Positions 27,797 through 36,232 of a stretch of 64,000 nucleotides of DNA are shown here, one piece after another (within the stretch, counting starts at the first letter, position 1; every line of letters begins with the position of its first letter). The notes beneath the pieces were generated by a model, which saw only the letters and a list, made by a program, of their open reading frames with translations, did not search any database and was not told where the DNA came from. The DNA lies in the NCBI RefSeq assembly GCF_002201535.1, contig NZ_NIWW01000001.1, forward strand, positions 668,933 through 732,932, written 5' to 3'. The translations under genes were made by a program, and so were the position numbers. This DNA comes from Lacimicrobium sp. SS2-24. GTDB taxonomy: Bacteria > Pseudomonadota > Gammaproteobacteria > Enterobacterales > Alteromonadaceae.

Positions 27797-28696
27797 ATGG
27801 GCCCTATGCACGACCATCATCATCACCACCATCACACTCCGCCACAGGACAGGATAGCCACCGCCTTTTTTCTGAACCTTGGCTTTGCCATTATTGAGTT
27901 CATTGGTGGGGTGCTAACAAACAGCACCGCGATTATGGCCGATGCCGTGCATGACTTAGGCGATGCCTTGTCTATTGGTCTGGCCTGGCTTGCCAGTAAG
28001 CTGTCTGATAAACCGGCTAATCAACACTTTACCTATGGTTTTAAGCGCTTATCGCTGTTATCGGCGGTCTTTAATGCCATGGTACTGATTGGCGGAACCC
28101 TGTGGATTTTATCAGAAGCGATTCCACGCTTATGGGCACCAGAAATGCCCCATGCCCTGGGCATGTTTGCTCTCTCAATACTCGGGATTGGGGTCAATGG
28201 TTACGCCGCCTGGAAACTCCATGGCGGTAAAACCCAGAATGAAAAAATCCTTAACTGGCATTTGCTCGAGGATATGTTGGGATGGGTAGCCGTGCTCATT
28301 GTCAGTGTGGTGATGATGTTCGTTGACTGGCCCATCCTCGATCCCATTCTGGCCATAGGCTTCAGCCTATTTATTCTGATCAACGTGCTGCGTCACACTT
28401 ACGCCAGTCTGGGGCTGTTTTTGCAACGTACACCCGACCCTGAACTGTTGCAGGAAATCCGCGATGACTTACTGCAAATAGACGCCGTAACCGATGCGCA
28501 CCACCTGCACCTGTGGTCCTTAGATGGTGAAAAGCACGTGCTAACCGTGCATCTGGTCAGTGCTTGCCCATTGTCCGCAGTGCAATATCAGCAGCTTAAA
28601 GATAAGGTCAGTGACACACTGGCCAGGTTTGAGCTGGCTCATACCACCATCGAAATTGAGTTACCCGAAGAAGCCTGCCGTGATATCAGCCAATAA
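27797..28696 (+). CDS. Cation diffusion facilitator (CzcD/ZitB-like)
   Basis: The 299-residue protein exports Zn(II), Cd(II) or Co(II) in exchange for protons. It has six membrane helices, the helix II metal site NSTAIMADAVHDLGDA (HxxxD), a matching site in helix V (HLLEDMLGW) and a cytoplasmic C-terminal domain with DAHHLHLWSLDGEKHVLTVH, which binds additional metal. A run of seven His residues follows Asp in the first 13 residues and may help collect metal. Two ATG codons are possible, 27797 and 27806; a TTG at 27785 is less likely. Confidence 0.88.
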   Translation: MGPMHDHHHHHHHTPPQDRIATAFFLNLGFAIIEFIGGVLTNSTAIMADAVHDLGDALSIGLAWLASKLSDKPANQHFTYGFKRLSLLSAVFNAMVLIGGTLWILSEAIPRLWAPEMPHALGMFALSILGIGVNGYAAWKLHGGKTQNEKILNWHLLEDMLGWVAVLIVSVVMMFVDWPILDPILAIGFSLFILINVLRHTYASLGLFLQRTPDPELLQEIRDDLLQIDAVTDAHHLHLWSLDGEKHVLTVHLVSACPLSAVQYQQLKDKVSDTLARFELAHTTIEIELPEEACRDISQ

Positions 28697-28834
28697 GCGG
28701 GCGGAATAGCTTTAAACATGGTGGCGGTGATGCGTATTTCCCCATACCTCCAAGACCTTAATGAACTGGCGTGATAACACGGTGGGGAGCCTTTGTCCTT
28801 TACGCCCTCGCCACCATTCATGCATGGTATAGAC

Positions 28835-30442
28835 TCAGGCCATTGTCGCGCGGGCTTTTTGTTCGCAGGCGCGCAGATATTCCTCATAGGGTCCCTGGAA
28901 GTCAACGATGCCATCGTTAGTCATATCCAGCACTCGGGTGGCCAGGGAGGAGACAAATTCGCGATCGTGAGATACGAAAACCAAGGTGCCCTGATAGTTT
29001 TCCAGCGCGAGGTTCAGCGCCTCAATGGATTCCATATCGAGGTGGTTGGTGGGCTCGTCCATGACCAGTACATTAGGCTGCTGATTGATTAGCTTACCAA
29101 ATAACATACGGCCCTTTTCACCACCGGATAAGGCTTTGACTGATTTTTTAATGTCATCCTGAGAAAACAACATGCGTCCCAGAATACCGCGGATAGTCTG
29201 TTCGTCATCGCCGCTGTTTTTCCATTGACTCATCCACTCAAATACCGTCATATCCTGCGCAAAATCCTCGCTGTGATCCTGTGCATAGTAACCAATGCTG
29301 GCATTTTCGGACCATTTCACCGTTCCGGATTTCGGCGCTAGCTGCCCCATCAGGGTTTTCAGCAGGGTCGTTTTACCAATACCGTTGGGGCCGATAATGG
29401 CCACTTTTTCACCCACCTCCAGCATTAAACTGAGATCGCGAAAAAGTGGCTTGTCATAACCACTGCAAAGTTGCTCCAGCTCTAGCGCCGTGCGGTACAG
29501 TTTTTTGTGCTGATTAAAACGAATAAAGGGGCTGACACGGCTTGATGCTTTCACCTCTGCCAGTTCGATTTTTTCTATCTGGCGGGCTCGTGAGGTGGCC
29601 TGCTTGGCCTTGGAGGCATTGGCAGAAAAGCGGCTGACAAAGGTCTGCAGTTCTGCAATTTTCTCTTTTTTGCGCGCATTCTCGTTGAGTAATTGTTCTC
29701 TGGCCTGGGTGGCCGCCGTCATATACTCATCGTAATTACCCGGATACAGGCGCAGTTCGCCATAATCCAGATCGGCCATATGGGTGCACACCTGATTCAA
29801 GAAATGGCGATCGTGTGAAATGATGATCATGGTCGCCTGGCGTTGTGACAGTACCTGCTCCAGCCAGCGAATTGAGTTGATGTCCAGGTTGTTGGTGGGC
29901 TCATCCAGCAACATAATATCCGGTTCCGCAAACAACACTTGTGCCAGCAGTACCCGCAGTTTCCAGCCCGGTGCCACTTCACTCATGGGGCCGAAATGCT
30001 GCTCCACGGGAATATCCAGCCCCAGTAGCAACTCTCCGGCTCTGGACTCGGCGGTATACCCGTCCATTTCGGCAAACTCTGTTTCGAGATCCGCCACTTT
30101 CATACCGTCTTCTTCACTCATCTCGGGCAGAGAATAGATACGATCCCGCTCCTGCTTGACCTGCCACAATTCCTTGTGGCCCATGATCACCGTGTCGACC
30201 ACCGTATATTGCTCATAGGCAAACTGGTCCTGACCTAACACCCCGACCCTGTCATTAGTGTCCAGCATGACCTGGCCGGCTGAGGGCTCCAGCTTACCGG
30301 CAAGAATTTTCATCAACGTCGACTTACCGCAGCCATTGGCGCCAATCAGGCCATAGCGATTCCCTTCACCAAATTTAACGGAAATATTTTCAAACAAGGG
30401 CTTGGCGCCAAATTGCATGGTGATGTTAGCGGTAGAAATCAT
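28835..30442 (-). CDS. ybiT: ABC-F ATPase YbiT
   Basis: The 535-residue protein has two ABC ATPase domains in one chain and no membrane segment. The first has Walker [10 protein letters not shown] near residue 37 and the second GPNGIGKTT; both have Walker B ([10 protein letters not shown] and [10 protein letters not shown]). Between them lies the charged ABC-F linker, which acts on the ribosome P/E site. Length and the [20 protein letters not shown] segment match E. coli YbiT. ABC-F proteins rescue stalled ribosomes or, in some cases, protect against antibiotics. Confidence 0.92.
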   Translation of the reverse strand: MISTANITMQFGAKPLFENISVKFGEGNRYGLIGANGCGKSTLMKILAGKLEPSAGQVMLDTNDRVGVLGQDQFAYEQYTVVDTVIMGHKELWQVKQERDRIYSLPEMSEEDGMKVADLETEFAEMDGYTAESRAGELLLGLDIPVEQHFGPMSEVAPGWKLRVLLAQVLFAEPDIMLLDEPTNNLDINSIRWLEQVLSQRQATMIIISHDRHFLNQVCTHMADLDYGELRLYPGNYDEYMTAATQAREQLLNENARKKEKIAELQTFVSRFSANASKAKQATSRARQIEKIELAEVKASSRVSPFIRFNQHKKLYRTALELEQLCSGYDKPLFRDLSLMLEVGEKVAIIGPNGIGKTTLLKTLMGQLAPKSGTVKWSENASIGYYAQDHSEDFAQDMTVFEWMSQWKNSGDDEQTIRGILGRMLFSQDDIKKSVKALSGGEKGRMLFGKLINQQPNVLVMDEPTNHLDMESIEALNLALENYQGTLVFVSHDREFVSSLATRVLDMTNDGIVDFQGPYEEYLRACEQKARATMA

Positions 30443-30784
30443 AATGGCCTGCAGGGATTGAGGTGCAAAGGGGTGATACCAACCAAATCTCTGGTATTGC
30501 CTGCACCGGTACGAAAATTAAAGGGCGCGAAGTTTACCCTGTTTACGCCGCGCTGTCTGCAAAAGTCGCTATGCCTTGAGTATCAGGGCCTTTCATGGCG
30601 ATAACAGTCAACGAAGTGCCGAATCCCCTGTTCTAGCGGAGTCTATAGTCATGGAAGCCGCGGCATGGCCATGGATGCAGCTATTTACCGCACCGTAAAA
30701 ACATCATCTTATGCGCAGGATTAAGTAAACGTTAAGAATCACCGGATAAGCTCAACACCATCGAAGATAAAAAAAGATGTTGTT
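30443..30784. other. Intergenic region between ybiT and the TlpA-like gene
   Basis: These 342 bases separate divergent units and must contain promoters for both. An inverted repeat ATACCA/TGGTAT at about 30477-30496 lies near the ybiT start. No RNA gene or further frame was recognised. Confidence 0.5.
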
Positions 30785-31288
30785 ATGCGCCAGATTCTCT
30801 TATTACTTTGCCTGCTGAGTGGTCCTTTAATGGCCCAGCAAGCCCCGGATTTTACGCTTACCGATGCCACACTGGGAAACCGTCTTTCCGACCTCAAAGG
30901 AAAAGTGGTATACCTCGACTTCTGGGCCTCATGGTGCAAACCCTGCCGCCATTCCTTTGTTTGGATGAATCAACTGCAACAGGAGTATGGCGATCAGGGC
31001 CTGGTGGTACTGGCCATTAATCTGGACGCTGAGACAGAGCAGGCCAATGCCTTTTTAGCGTCGCATCCGGCACAATTTCATATTCAGTTTGATCCTCAAG
31101 GGCGTATTGCCGAGCGCTATCAGTTGCTGGGGATGCCCAGTAGCTACCTGATTGATACCGACGGTAACCTGCGCCATATCCATCAGGGCTTTTTTACCGA
31201 CAAACAACCCCTCTACCACCAACAAATCAAAACCCTGCTCGGCGAACGCTATACCGAACAGTTAATTACCCGCATGGGAGCACAGTGA
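30785..31288 (+). CDS. TlpA-like periplasmic thioredoxin
   Basis: The 167-residue protein has a signal peptide (about residues 1-18, cleaved after LMAQ) and a TlpA/ResA-type thioredoxin domain with FWASWCKPCRHSF, Cys51 and Cys54, and the cis-Pro loop GMPSSYLID. It should act as a thiol reductase or oxidase in the periplasm. Its stop overlaps the ATG of the next gene (TGATG), so it is co-translated with the DUF4266 lipoprotein. In that setting its natural client may be the two cysteines of the lipoprotein tail; this is inference. Confidence 0.88.
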   Translation: MRQILLLLCLLSGPLMAQQAPDFTLTDATLGNRLSDLKGKVVYLDFWASWCKPCRHSFVWMNQLQQEYGDQGLVVLAINLDAETEQANAFLASHPAQFHIQFDPQGRIAERYQLLGMPSSYLIDTDGNLRHIHQGFFTDKQPLYHQQIKTLLGERYTEQLITRMGAQ

Positions 31289-31506
31289 TGAAACTTAGAC
31301 GCTTACTCGTTATCGTTCTGACCCTATCTTTAAGTGCTTGCGCTTCAGTTGGCGTCAAACCCTGGGAAAGGGATCTGCTGGCAAAAGATGAAATGTCTCT
31401 GAATGCCGATCCGCTGGATCTGGCGCTGGATGACCACATCTACTTTAGCAAAGAAGCGGCCAGTGGCGGCCGTGCGTTTGCAGGAGGCGGCTGCGGATGC
31501 AACTAA
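31288..31506 (+). CDS. DUF4266 small lipoprotein with C-terminal GGGCGCN
   Basis: The 72-residue product has a signal peptide ending in the lipobox LSAC (Cys18), the conserved VKPWERDLLAKDEM segment, LDDHIYFSKE, and a glycine-rich tail ending AGGGCGCN with Cys69 and Cys71. This is the DUF4266 pattern. The two tail cysteines are strongly suggestive of metal or thiol chemistry, but no function is known to me. The start is the ATG at 31288; a GTG directly before it adds one residue. The tail codons also contain the AGGAGG ribosome-binding site of the next gene, which overlaps this one by 10 bases. Confidence 0.9.
   Translation: MKLRRLLVIVLTLSLSACASVGVKPWERDLLAKDEMSLNADPLDLALDDHIYFSKEAASGGRAFAGGGCGCN
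31491..31496 (+). promoter_or_regulatory. Overlap zone with ribosome-binding site for the DUF3570 gene
   Basis: The start codon at 31497 lies inside the previous gene. The Shine-Dalgarno sequence AGGAGG lies about 9 bases further upstream (31482-31487), inside the codons of the GGGCGCN tail, so the tail sequence and translation of the next gene are tied together. The listed bases are the spacer next to the start. Confidence 0.6.
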
Positions 31507-32795
31507 ATCAGCGCAACAACATTATTGGTGCTCTGACCGCGGCGACCTGCAGTTTGTTGGGTACCCCGGCCATAGCACAAGAATCCCCATCAACAGCAGA
31601 ACCCTGGCAGTTCGATACCGCCATTCTTTACTATGGCGAATCGGAGCGGGTGACCGCCGTTGAGGGAGTATTTTCTGCCAGCAAAGATTTTGGCAATGAA
31701 CATATCTTCAGTGGCAAAATTACCATCGATGGCCTGACGGGCGCCTCCGCCACGGGTGCGGTGGCACAGCCAAGTGCACAAACCTTCACCCGTCCATCAG
31801 GCAAAGGCGAGTACCAGATAGCTGCGGGAGAAACGCCACTGGATGACACCTTCCGCGATACCCGTATTCAGCTTAATGGTCAATGGACCCAACCGCTGTG
31901 GCAGGACTACCGCGTAAGCAGCGGCGTGCATCTGTCTAAAGAGTATGATTACTTGTCCATGGCCGTTAACGCCAACCTTGCCAGAGACTTCAATCAGCGT
32001 AATACCACCGTCTCTGCCGGACTCTCCTATGCCTTTGACAGTATCGATCCTGAAGGGGGACGCCCGGTGGCGTTTGCCAGCATGCCGCTGCGCAGTGACT
32101 ACGCCACGGATCAGGCTTTTGACGATGCCTTCGATGCAACCCGTTTGAGCGGCAGCGATGATAAAAATACGCTGGATCTGATGCTGGGTCTGACGCAGGT
32201 AATAAACCGGCGCACCATTATGCAGCTGAATTACGGCCTGTCTGTGGTTGATGGCTATATGACCGATCCCTTTAAGATGCTGAGTGTGGTCAATCCACAA
32301 GGTCTGACGCAGGACTTGCTGTATGAGAACCGGCCAGACAGTCGCACCCGTCACAATGTGTTCTGGCAAACCAAGTACGCACTGGACAGTGGCGTGGCCG
32401 ACTTGTCATATCGCTTCACAACCGATGACTGGGACATTGATTCCCATACCCTGGATTCACGCTTACGTTTCAATCTGACCCAGGACAGCTATATTCAGCC
32501 ACACTTTCGTTACTATCAGCAAAGTGCTGCCGATTTCTATCGCCCTTATCTGATGGCAGCAGAGGGCTTACCTCAGTTCGCCAGTGCAGATTATCGCGTC
32601 GGAGAAATGACCGCCTTTACCCTGGGATTGAAATACGGCATGTTACTCGATGACGGAAAAGAGTTGTCTTTCAGAATTGAGTACTACCAGCAGAATCCGA
32701 AGAACCCGGGCTTTGCAGAGCCGGGCGTACTCCAGGATCTTGACCTCTATCCCAGTGTGAAAGCCGTGATGGCCCAGGTGAGTTATCGATTTTGA
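31497..32795 (+). CDS. DUF3570 outer-membrane β-barrel, putative flavinylation target
   Basis: The 432-residue protein has a signal peptide (about residues 1-28, cleaved after AIAQ). Its body is made of alternating β-strands with many aromatic residues and ends in YRF, as expected for an outer-membrane barrel of the DUF3570 family. Residues 78-84 read DGLTGAS. The flavinylation motif recognised by ApbE in NqrC and RnfG is DGxSGAT-like with FMN on the last Thr or Ser, so Ser84 is a candidate for covalent FMN. The gene is immediately followed by apbE with a four-base overlap. I infer a membrane flavoprotein in electron transfer or metal redox chemistry. Flavinylation has not been shown here. 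Confidence 0.85.
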   Translation: MQLNQRNNIIGALTAATCSLLGTPAIAQESPSTAEPWQFDTAILYYGESERVTAVEGVFSASKDFGNEHIFSGKITIDGLTGASATGAVAQPSAQTFTRPSGKGEYQIAAGETPLDDTFRDTRIQLNGQWTQPLWQDYRVSSGVHLSKEYDYLSMAVNANLARDFNQRNTTVSAGLSYAFDSIDPEGGRPVAFASMPLRSDYATDQAFDDAFDATRLSGSDDKNTLDLMLGLTQVINRRTIMQLNYGLSVVDGYMTDPFKMLSVVNPQGLTQDLLYENRPDSRTRHNVFWQTKYALDSGVADLSYRFTTDDWDIDSHTLDSRLRFNLTQDSYIQPHFRYYQQSAADFYRPYLMAAEGLPQFASADYRVGEMTAFTLGLKYGMLLDDGKELSFRIEYYQQNPKNPGFAEPGVLQDLDLYPSVKAVMAQVSYRF

Positions 32796-33700
32796 GTCAA
32801 ACACCCGACCTACCCGAAATTGAACTAAGTTGGCAGGGCGATCACTACTGTGGTCGCTTCTCTGCCATGGCCAGCCCCTGTGAGCTACTGATTGACAGCA
32901 ACGACAGAAAACTCGCCGAGCATCTCACTACCCTCGCCTTCTATGAGGCAAAGCGAATAGAACACAAATACAGCCGCTATCTGACCGGCAACACCTGTCA
33001 CCGAATCAATCACAGTGCCGGGAAAGGGGCTGCCCTTGATGAAGAGACCTACAAACTGCTGTGTTTTGCGGACAGTTGCTTTAGTCTGAGCGATGGTTTA
33101 TTCGATATTACCTCCGGGGTACTGAGACGGGCATGGAAATTTGACGGTTCAGATCGTCTGCCAGCACCACAACAGGTGAAAAGCTTGCTGCCTCTGATTG
33201 GCTGGCAAAAGATTGAATTTGATGCCAACCGAATTCTCATGCCTGAGGGATTTGAACTCGACTTTGGCGGTATTGGCAAAGAATACGCCGTCGACGCCGT
33301 GGCAAAAAAGTGCGCGGAACTGGTGCCACATTGCTCAATGCTGGTCAACTTCGGTGGTGATATTCAGGTGACCAGAGCAAGACGCAACAAGCAGTGCTGG
33401 CATATCGGCATCGAAAATCCCGATAGCGATGGTCGGGCCAACAGACTTCTGCGCATTGCCCATGGCGGACTGGCAACCAGTGGTGATGCACGCCGTTTTT
33501 TATACAAAGATGGCGTTCGCTACAGTCATATTCTTAACCCCAAAACCGGTTATCCGGTCAGTCACGCCCCTCGCTCGGTGACGGTTGCCAGTGAACACTG
33601 TGTTCAGGCAGGAATTCTTGCCACGCTGGCCCTGTTGCAGGGAAAAAATGCCGAATCCTTTCTGACACAACAGGGCGTCACCCATTGGATTTACCGCTAA
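32792..33700 (+). CDS. apbE: ApbE-family FAD:protein FMN transferase, without signal peptide
   Basis: The 302-residue protein transfers FMN from FAD to a Thr or Ser of a target protein. ApbE features visible are FDITSGVLRRAW (about 104-115), FGGIGKEYAVD (158-168), NFGGD (186-190), ATSGDARRF (228-236) and YSHILNPKTG (244-253). The only usable start is a TTG at 32792, overlapping the DUF3570 stop as TTGA; the upstream frame is closed after a few codons, so no signal peptide or lipobox can be added. Most bacterial ApbE proteins are exported lipoproteins, so this one would work in the cytoplasm, before its client is exported. It is fairly short, and its partner is probably the DUF3570 protein. 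Confidence 0.9.
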   Translation: MSQTPDLPEIELSWQGDHYCGRFSAMASPCELLIDSNDRKLAEHLTTLAFYEAKRIEHKYSRYLTGNTCHRINHSAGKGAALDEETYKLLCFADSCFSLSDGLFDITSGVLRRAWKFDGSDRLPAPQQVKSLLPLIGWQKIEFDANRILMPEGFELDFGGIGKEYAVDAVAKKCAELVPHCSMLVNFGGDIQVTRARRNKQCWHIGIENPDSDGRANRLLRIAHGGLATSGDARRFLYKDGVRYSHILNPKTGYPVSHAPRSVTVASEHCVQAGILATLALLQGKNAESFLTQQGVTHWIYR

Positions 33701-33780
33701 CCTGTAAAAAACTGATGCAGATCATGGTGCTGTCATACCAATAGGTTAACCTTTAAACGTCACTAAACAGGAGGTCATCA

Positions 33781-34314
33781 ATGCCTACATCGACACAAAA
33801 ATATCATCGCGCCAGCATTGTATTGCACTGGCTGATGCTGCTGGTGATCGCCGCCGTCTACGCCTGTATTGAATTAAGAGAGCTGTATCCAAAGGGCAGC
33901 GATCCCCGTGAACTGCTCAAGCACTGGCATTTTATGCTTGGCCTCAGCGTCGGTTTACTGGTGTTATTTCGTTTGTATTTCCGCTTAAGACACCCCGCAC
34001 CGCCTATTCATCCGAGCCTTCCACGCTGGCAGGAGCGCCTGGCAAAATCCATGCATATCTTACTTTATCTGCTGATGCTGGGCATGCCGCTGGCTGGGTG
34101 GATGATATTAAGTGCAGAGGGCAAACCCATTCCGTTCTTCGGGTTAGAGTTACCCGCGCTTATCCCTGCCAATGAAACTCTGGCAGAACAAATCGAAGAA
34201 GTGCATGAAACCATAGGCAGCGCAGGTTATGTTCTGATCGCCTTACATGCCCTGGCTGGCCTGGCCCACCACTATGTGTTTAAAGATAATACCCTTAAGC
34301 GGATGCTACCCTGA
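33781..34314 (+). CDS. Cytochrome b561-type membrane electron carrier
   Basis: The 177-residue protein has four membrane helices and the heme-ligand histidines of the bacterial b561 family: YHRASIVLHW, HWHFMLGLSVG, MHILLYLLMLGMPLAGW and GYVLIALHALAGLAHH. It passes electrons across the inner membrane, typically from quinol. AGGAGG precedes the ATG. It lies 80 bases after apbE in the same direction. A palindrome AGGTTAACCT at 33743-33752 lies in the gap, so it may have its own promoter. It is a plausible electron source for the flavin system upstream. Confidence 0.85.
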   Translation: MPTSTQKYHRASIVLHWLMLLVIAAVYACIELRELYPKGSDPRELLKHWHFMLGLSVGLLVLFRLYFRLRHPAPPIHPSLPRWQERLAKSMHILLYLLMLGMPLAGWMILSAEGKPIPFFGLELPALIPANETLAEQIEEVHETIGSAGYVLIALHALAGLAHHYVFKDNTLKRMLP

Positions 34315-34341
34315 TTATGGCTCCTTCAGAAAATAACCGTT

Positions 34342-34719
34342 TCATGCCGGGGTATAAGCCTGCAAATAGAAGTTCACGATATCCAGACTCGACACAATGC
34401 CTGTTACTTCAGCGCCATCGGTCACCACTAAATGATGACAGCCATGCTTTACCATCAACTCAGAGGCATGCCGAACGCTGTCTTTGGGTGTGACGGTTAT
34501 GAGCTCGGAGGACATGCGAAGTGTAATCGGTGTGCCGGTAAAATCATCCACATCGAGCAAATCATAGCTGGTTAGGATACCCGTTGGACTGTTGTCGCTA
34601 TCGACGACCAGCACGGCACCTATATGGTGATTTCGCATCATTGCTCTGGCAGTTTGCAGGCTAGCGGATGTTTCAACGTAGTGTACTGCAAGATGCAGTG
34701 TCATATCCTCTATCAACAT
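34342..34719 (-). CDS. CBS-domain protein
   Basis: The 125-residue protein consists almost entirely of two CBS domains (about residues 4-58 and 65-122), which bind adenine nucleotides. No other domain is present. The ATG at 34719 has AAGGA at good spacing; an ATG six codons earlier (34737) has a very short spacing. It lies 29 bases after the stop of the barrel protein gene and is the last gene of the leftward operon with the two-component system. Confidence 0.82.
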   Translation of the reverse strand: MLIEDMTLHLAVHYVETSASLQTARAMMRNHHIGAVLVVDSDNSPTGILTSYDLLDVDDFTGTPITLRMSSELITVTPKDSVRHASELMVKHGCHHLVVTDGAEVTGIVSSLDIVNFYLQAYTPA

Positions 34720-34748
34720 CTTTCCATTCCTTGTCATATTTCCTGTTT

Positions 34749-35459
34749 TTAGAATTCATACTCCAGTACAAAGCGCAGAGTATGATCCTTACCGATATTA
34801 CTGAGTTCTGTAATAAAACCAAGCTCCCATTTCAATTGCTTCTGCCCATCGAAGCGCTGCAAGCCCATCAGCGCAGGCCCAAGACCAATATAGTTTTCAC
34901 CACTGTAAAACTCGATTGAAGGCTGCACCTGCGGCATCCAGCGATAGCGATACTGAACCCTGAATTCACTCTCCAGTTCATCGTGGATGTTTTCGCCCCA
35001 TTCGTAAATCATAAACCAGTTAAGCGTCAGGCTGTTACGATCAAACTCCTTCTCCATCACCAGCCCTGAGGCCACTTCCCATTGATTCTGACCATGGCGT
35101 TTCTCCACTTCAAATACCATGCCCCAGTCAGCCCAGTATTGTCCCTGTTCGGTCATCATCCAGCGCGCTTCGAGCTCATAGGCTTCTAAACCAAAGTTGC
35201 CCTGTTCGTCACGCTCACCGATGAGATAGAGTTCAAGGATCCAGTTTTCATTAACCGAGTGACCAAACCCAACCCGTTGAGCCAGATAATTTTCCTCACT
35301 CGTCTGGCGGGACATAAAGCGCCATTCCAGCCGATGCTCATTGGCCAGCACATAAGGATGATAAACCCGGTCCACCACCTGCCCGTCAGCAACCGCCCGA
35401 GCGCTTAACAATAATGTCAGCAGGCAAAGAGCGCCATAAAAGACCCTGTTCGGTTTCAT
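34749..35459 (-). CDS. Outer-membrane β-barrel-like protein of unknown function
   Basis: The 236-residue protein has a signal peptide (about residues 1-24) followed by regular amphipathic strands rich in Tyr, Trp, Glu and Arg, and it ends LEYEF, with the terminal Phe typical of outer-membrane barrels. I do not recognise a family beyond this. Its start overlaps the stop of the FTR1-like gene (ATGA), so it is part of that operon and may serve as its outer-membrane channel or sensor. Confidence 0.7.
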   Translation of the reverse strand: MKPNRVFYGALCLLTLLLSARAVADGQVVDRVYHPYVLANEHRLEWRFMSRQTSEENYLAQRVGFGHSVNENWILELYLIGERDEQGNFGLEAYELEARWMMTEQGQYWADWGMVFEVEKRHGQNQWEVASGLVMEKEFDRNSLTLNWFMIYEWGENIHDELESEFRVQYRYRWMPQVQPSIEFYSGENYIGLGPALMGLQRFDGQKQLKWELGFITELSNIGKDHTLRFVLEYEF

Positions 35460-36232
35460 TCACTCACCTCGTTGCATAATTGACCAGCCGGTATGCGTAC
35501 CAGAAAGGCCAGCGGCAGCACTGTGCAAAGTACATACACCAGAATCTGTAACCCGGTGGGCGTAGCTTCGTAGCCGACAAGCGTATTTAACACCAGTCCC
35601 CATTCTGATCCATCAGCGACCCAGTTACTGGTATTCCAGATGGGAGCTGCAGAGGACATCAGGTTCACCTGTGCCATCAGATTAAAGGTGTAGACCCATT
35701 GCCCGGCGCTCCAGCAAAGTAACAATCCCGCCCATAACAGACGCTTACCACGCTGCAGCAAGGCATAATTGAACAGATAATTGAGAATGCCAGCACTGAT
35801 ACACACACCCAGTCCCAGTAGCGTGCCGCTAATCAGTGACAGCATGTGCTCAGCATTGCGCCAGTAGGTATCCAGATAAATCAGAAAATAGTTCCCATTG
35901 ATAGCAATTGTGAGCACACAGAGCAGCGCAGCACTCAGTTGCCAGTAGCGATAACGTCCAAGATGACTCCGTAAAACAAGCTCAGCCACCAGCGCATAAA
36001 TCAGTGCATGAGCAGCAAATGTCAGCCACTCCAACCCCGCTCCCTGAAACTGCTCACTGACCCATCCCACATTTACCATCAGTATGATGGCCAGCATCAA
36101 TCCGAGTGATACGCCACCCCACAACCAACGGCGCGACAATGCCTGACTATTCCCTTGCGCCAGCAGCAGACTTAGCATCCAGAATACCGGCAAGGCGTCG
36201 CGTAATAACAGAATAATGGTATTAATCAACAT
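35456..36232 (-). CDS. FTR1-like permease with altered REXXE motif
   Basis: The 258-residue protein has about seven membrane helices and begins MLINTIILLLRDALPVFWML, the same frame as the MLINTVILFLREALE start of bacterial FTR1 ferric permeases. Where FTR1 has REXXE, this protein has RDALP, so the glutamates needed for iron binding are missing at this site. The second half has no obvious REXXE either. It may transport something other than Fe(III) or act as a redox anchor. It overlaps the cupredoxin gene by 11 bases and the barrel gene by four, with good coupling throughout. Confidence 0.72.
   Translation of the reverse strand: MLINTIILLLRDALPVFWMLSLLLAQGNSQALSRRWLWGGVSLGLMLAIILMVNVGWVSEQFQGAGLEWLTFAAHALIYALVAELVLRSHLGRYRYWQLSAALLCVLTIAINGNYFLIYLDTYWRNAEHMLSLISGTLLGLGVCISAGILNYLFNYALLQRGKRLLWAGLLLCWSAGQWVYTFNLMAQVNLMSSAAPIWNTSNWVADGSEWGLVLNTLVGYEATPTGLQILVYVLCTVLPLAFLVRIPAGQLCNEVSE

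Noticed and set aside
28718-28817. Inverted 9-base repeat ATGGTGGCG / CGCCACCAT between the convergent CDF and ybiT genes
   Set aside because: The arms are 82 bases apart and no T-tract follows. Probably chance or a weak long hairpin; no mobile element is present between them.
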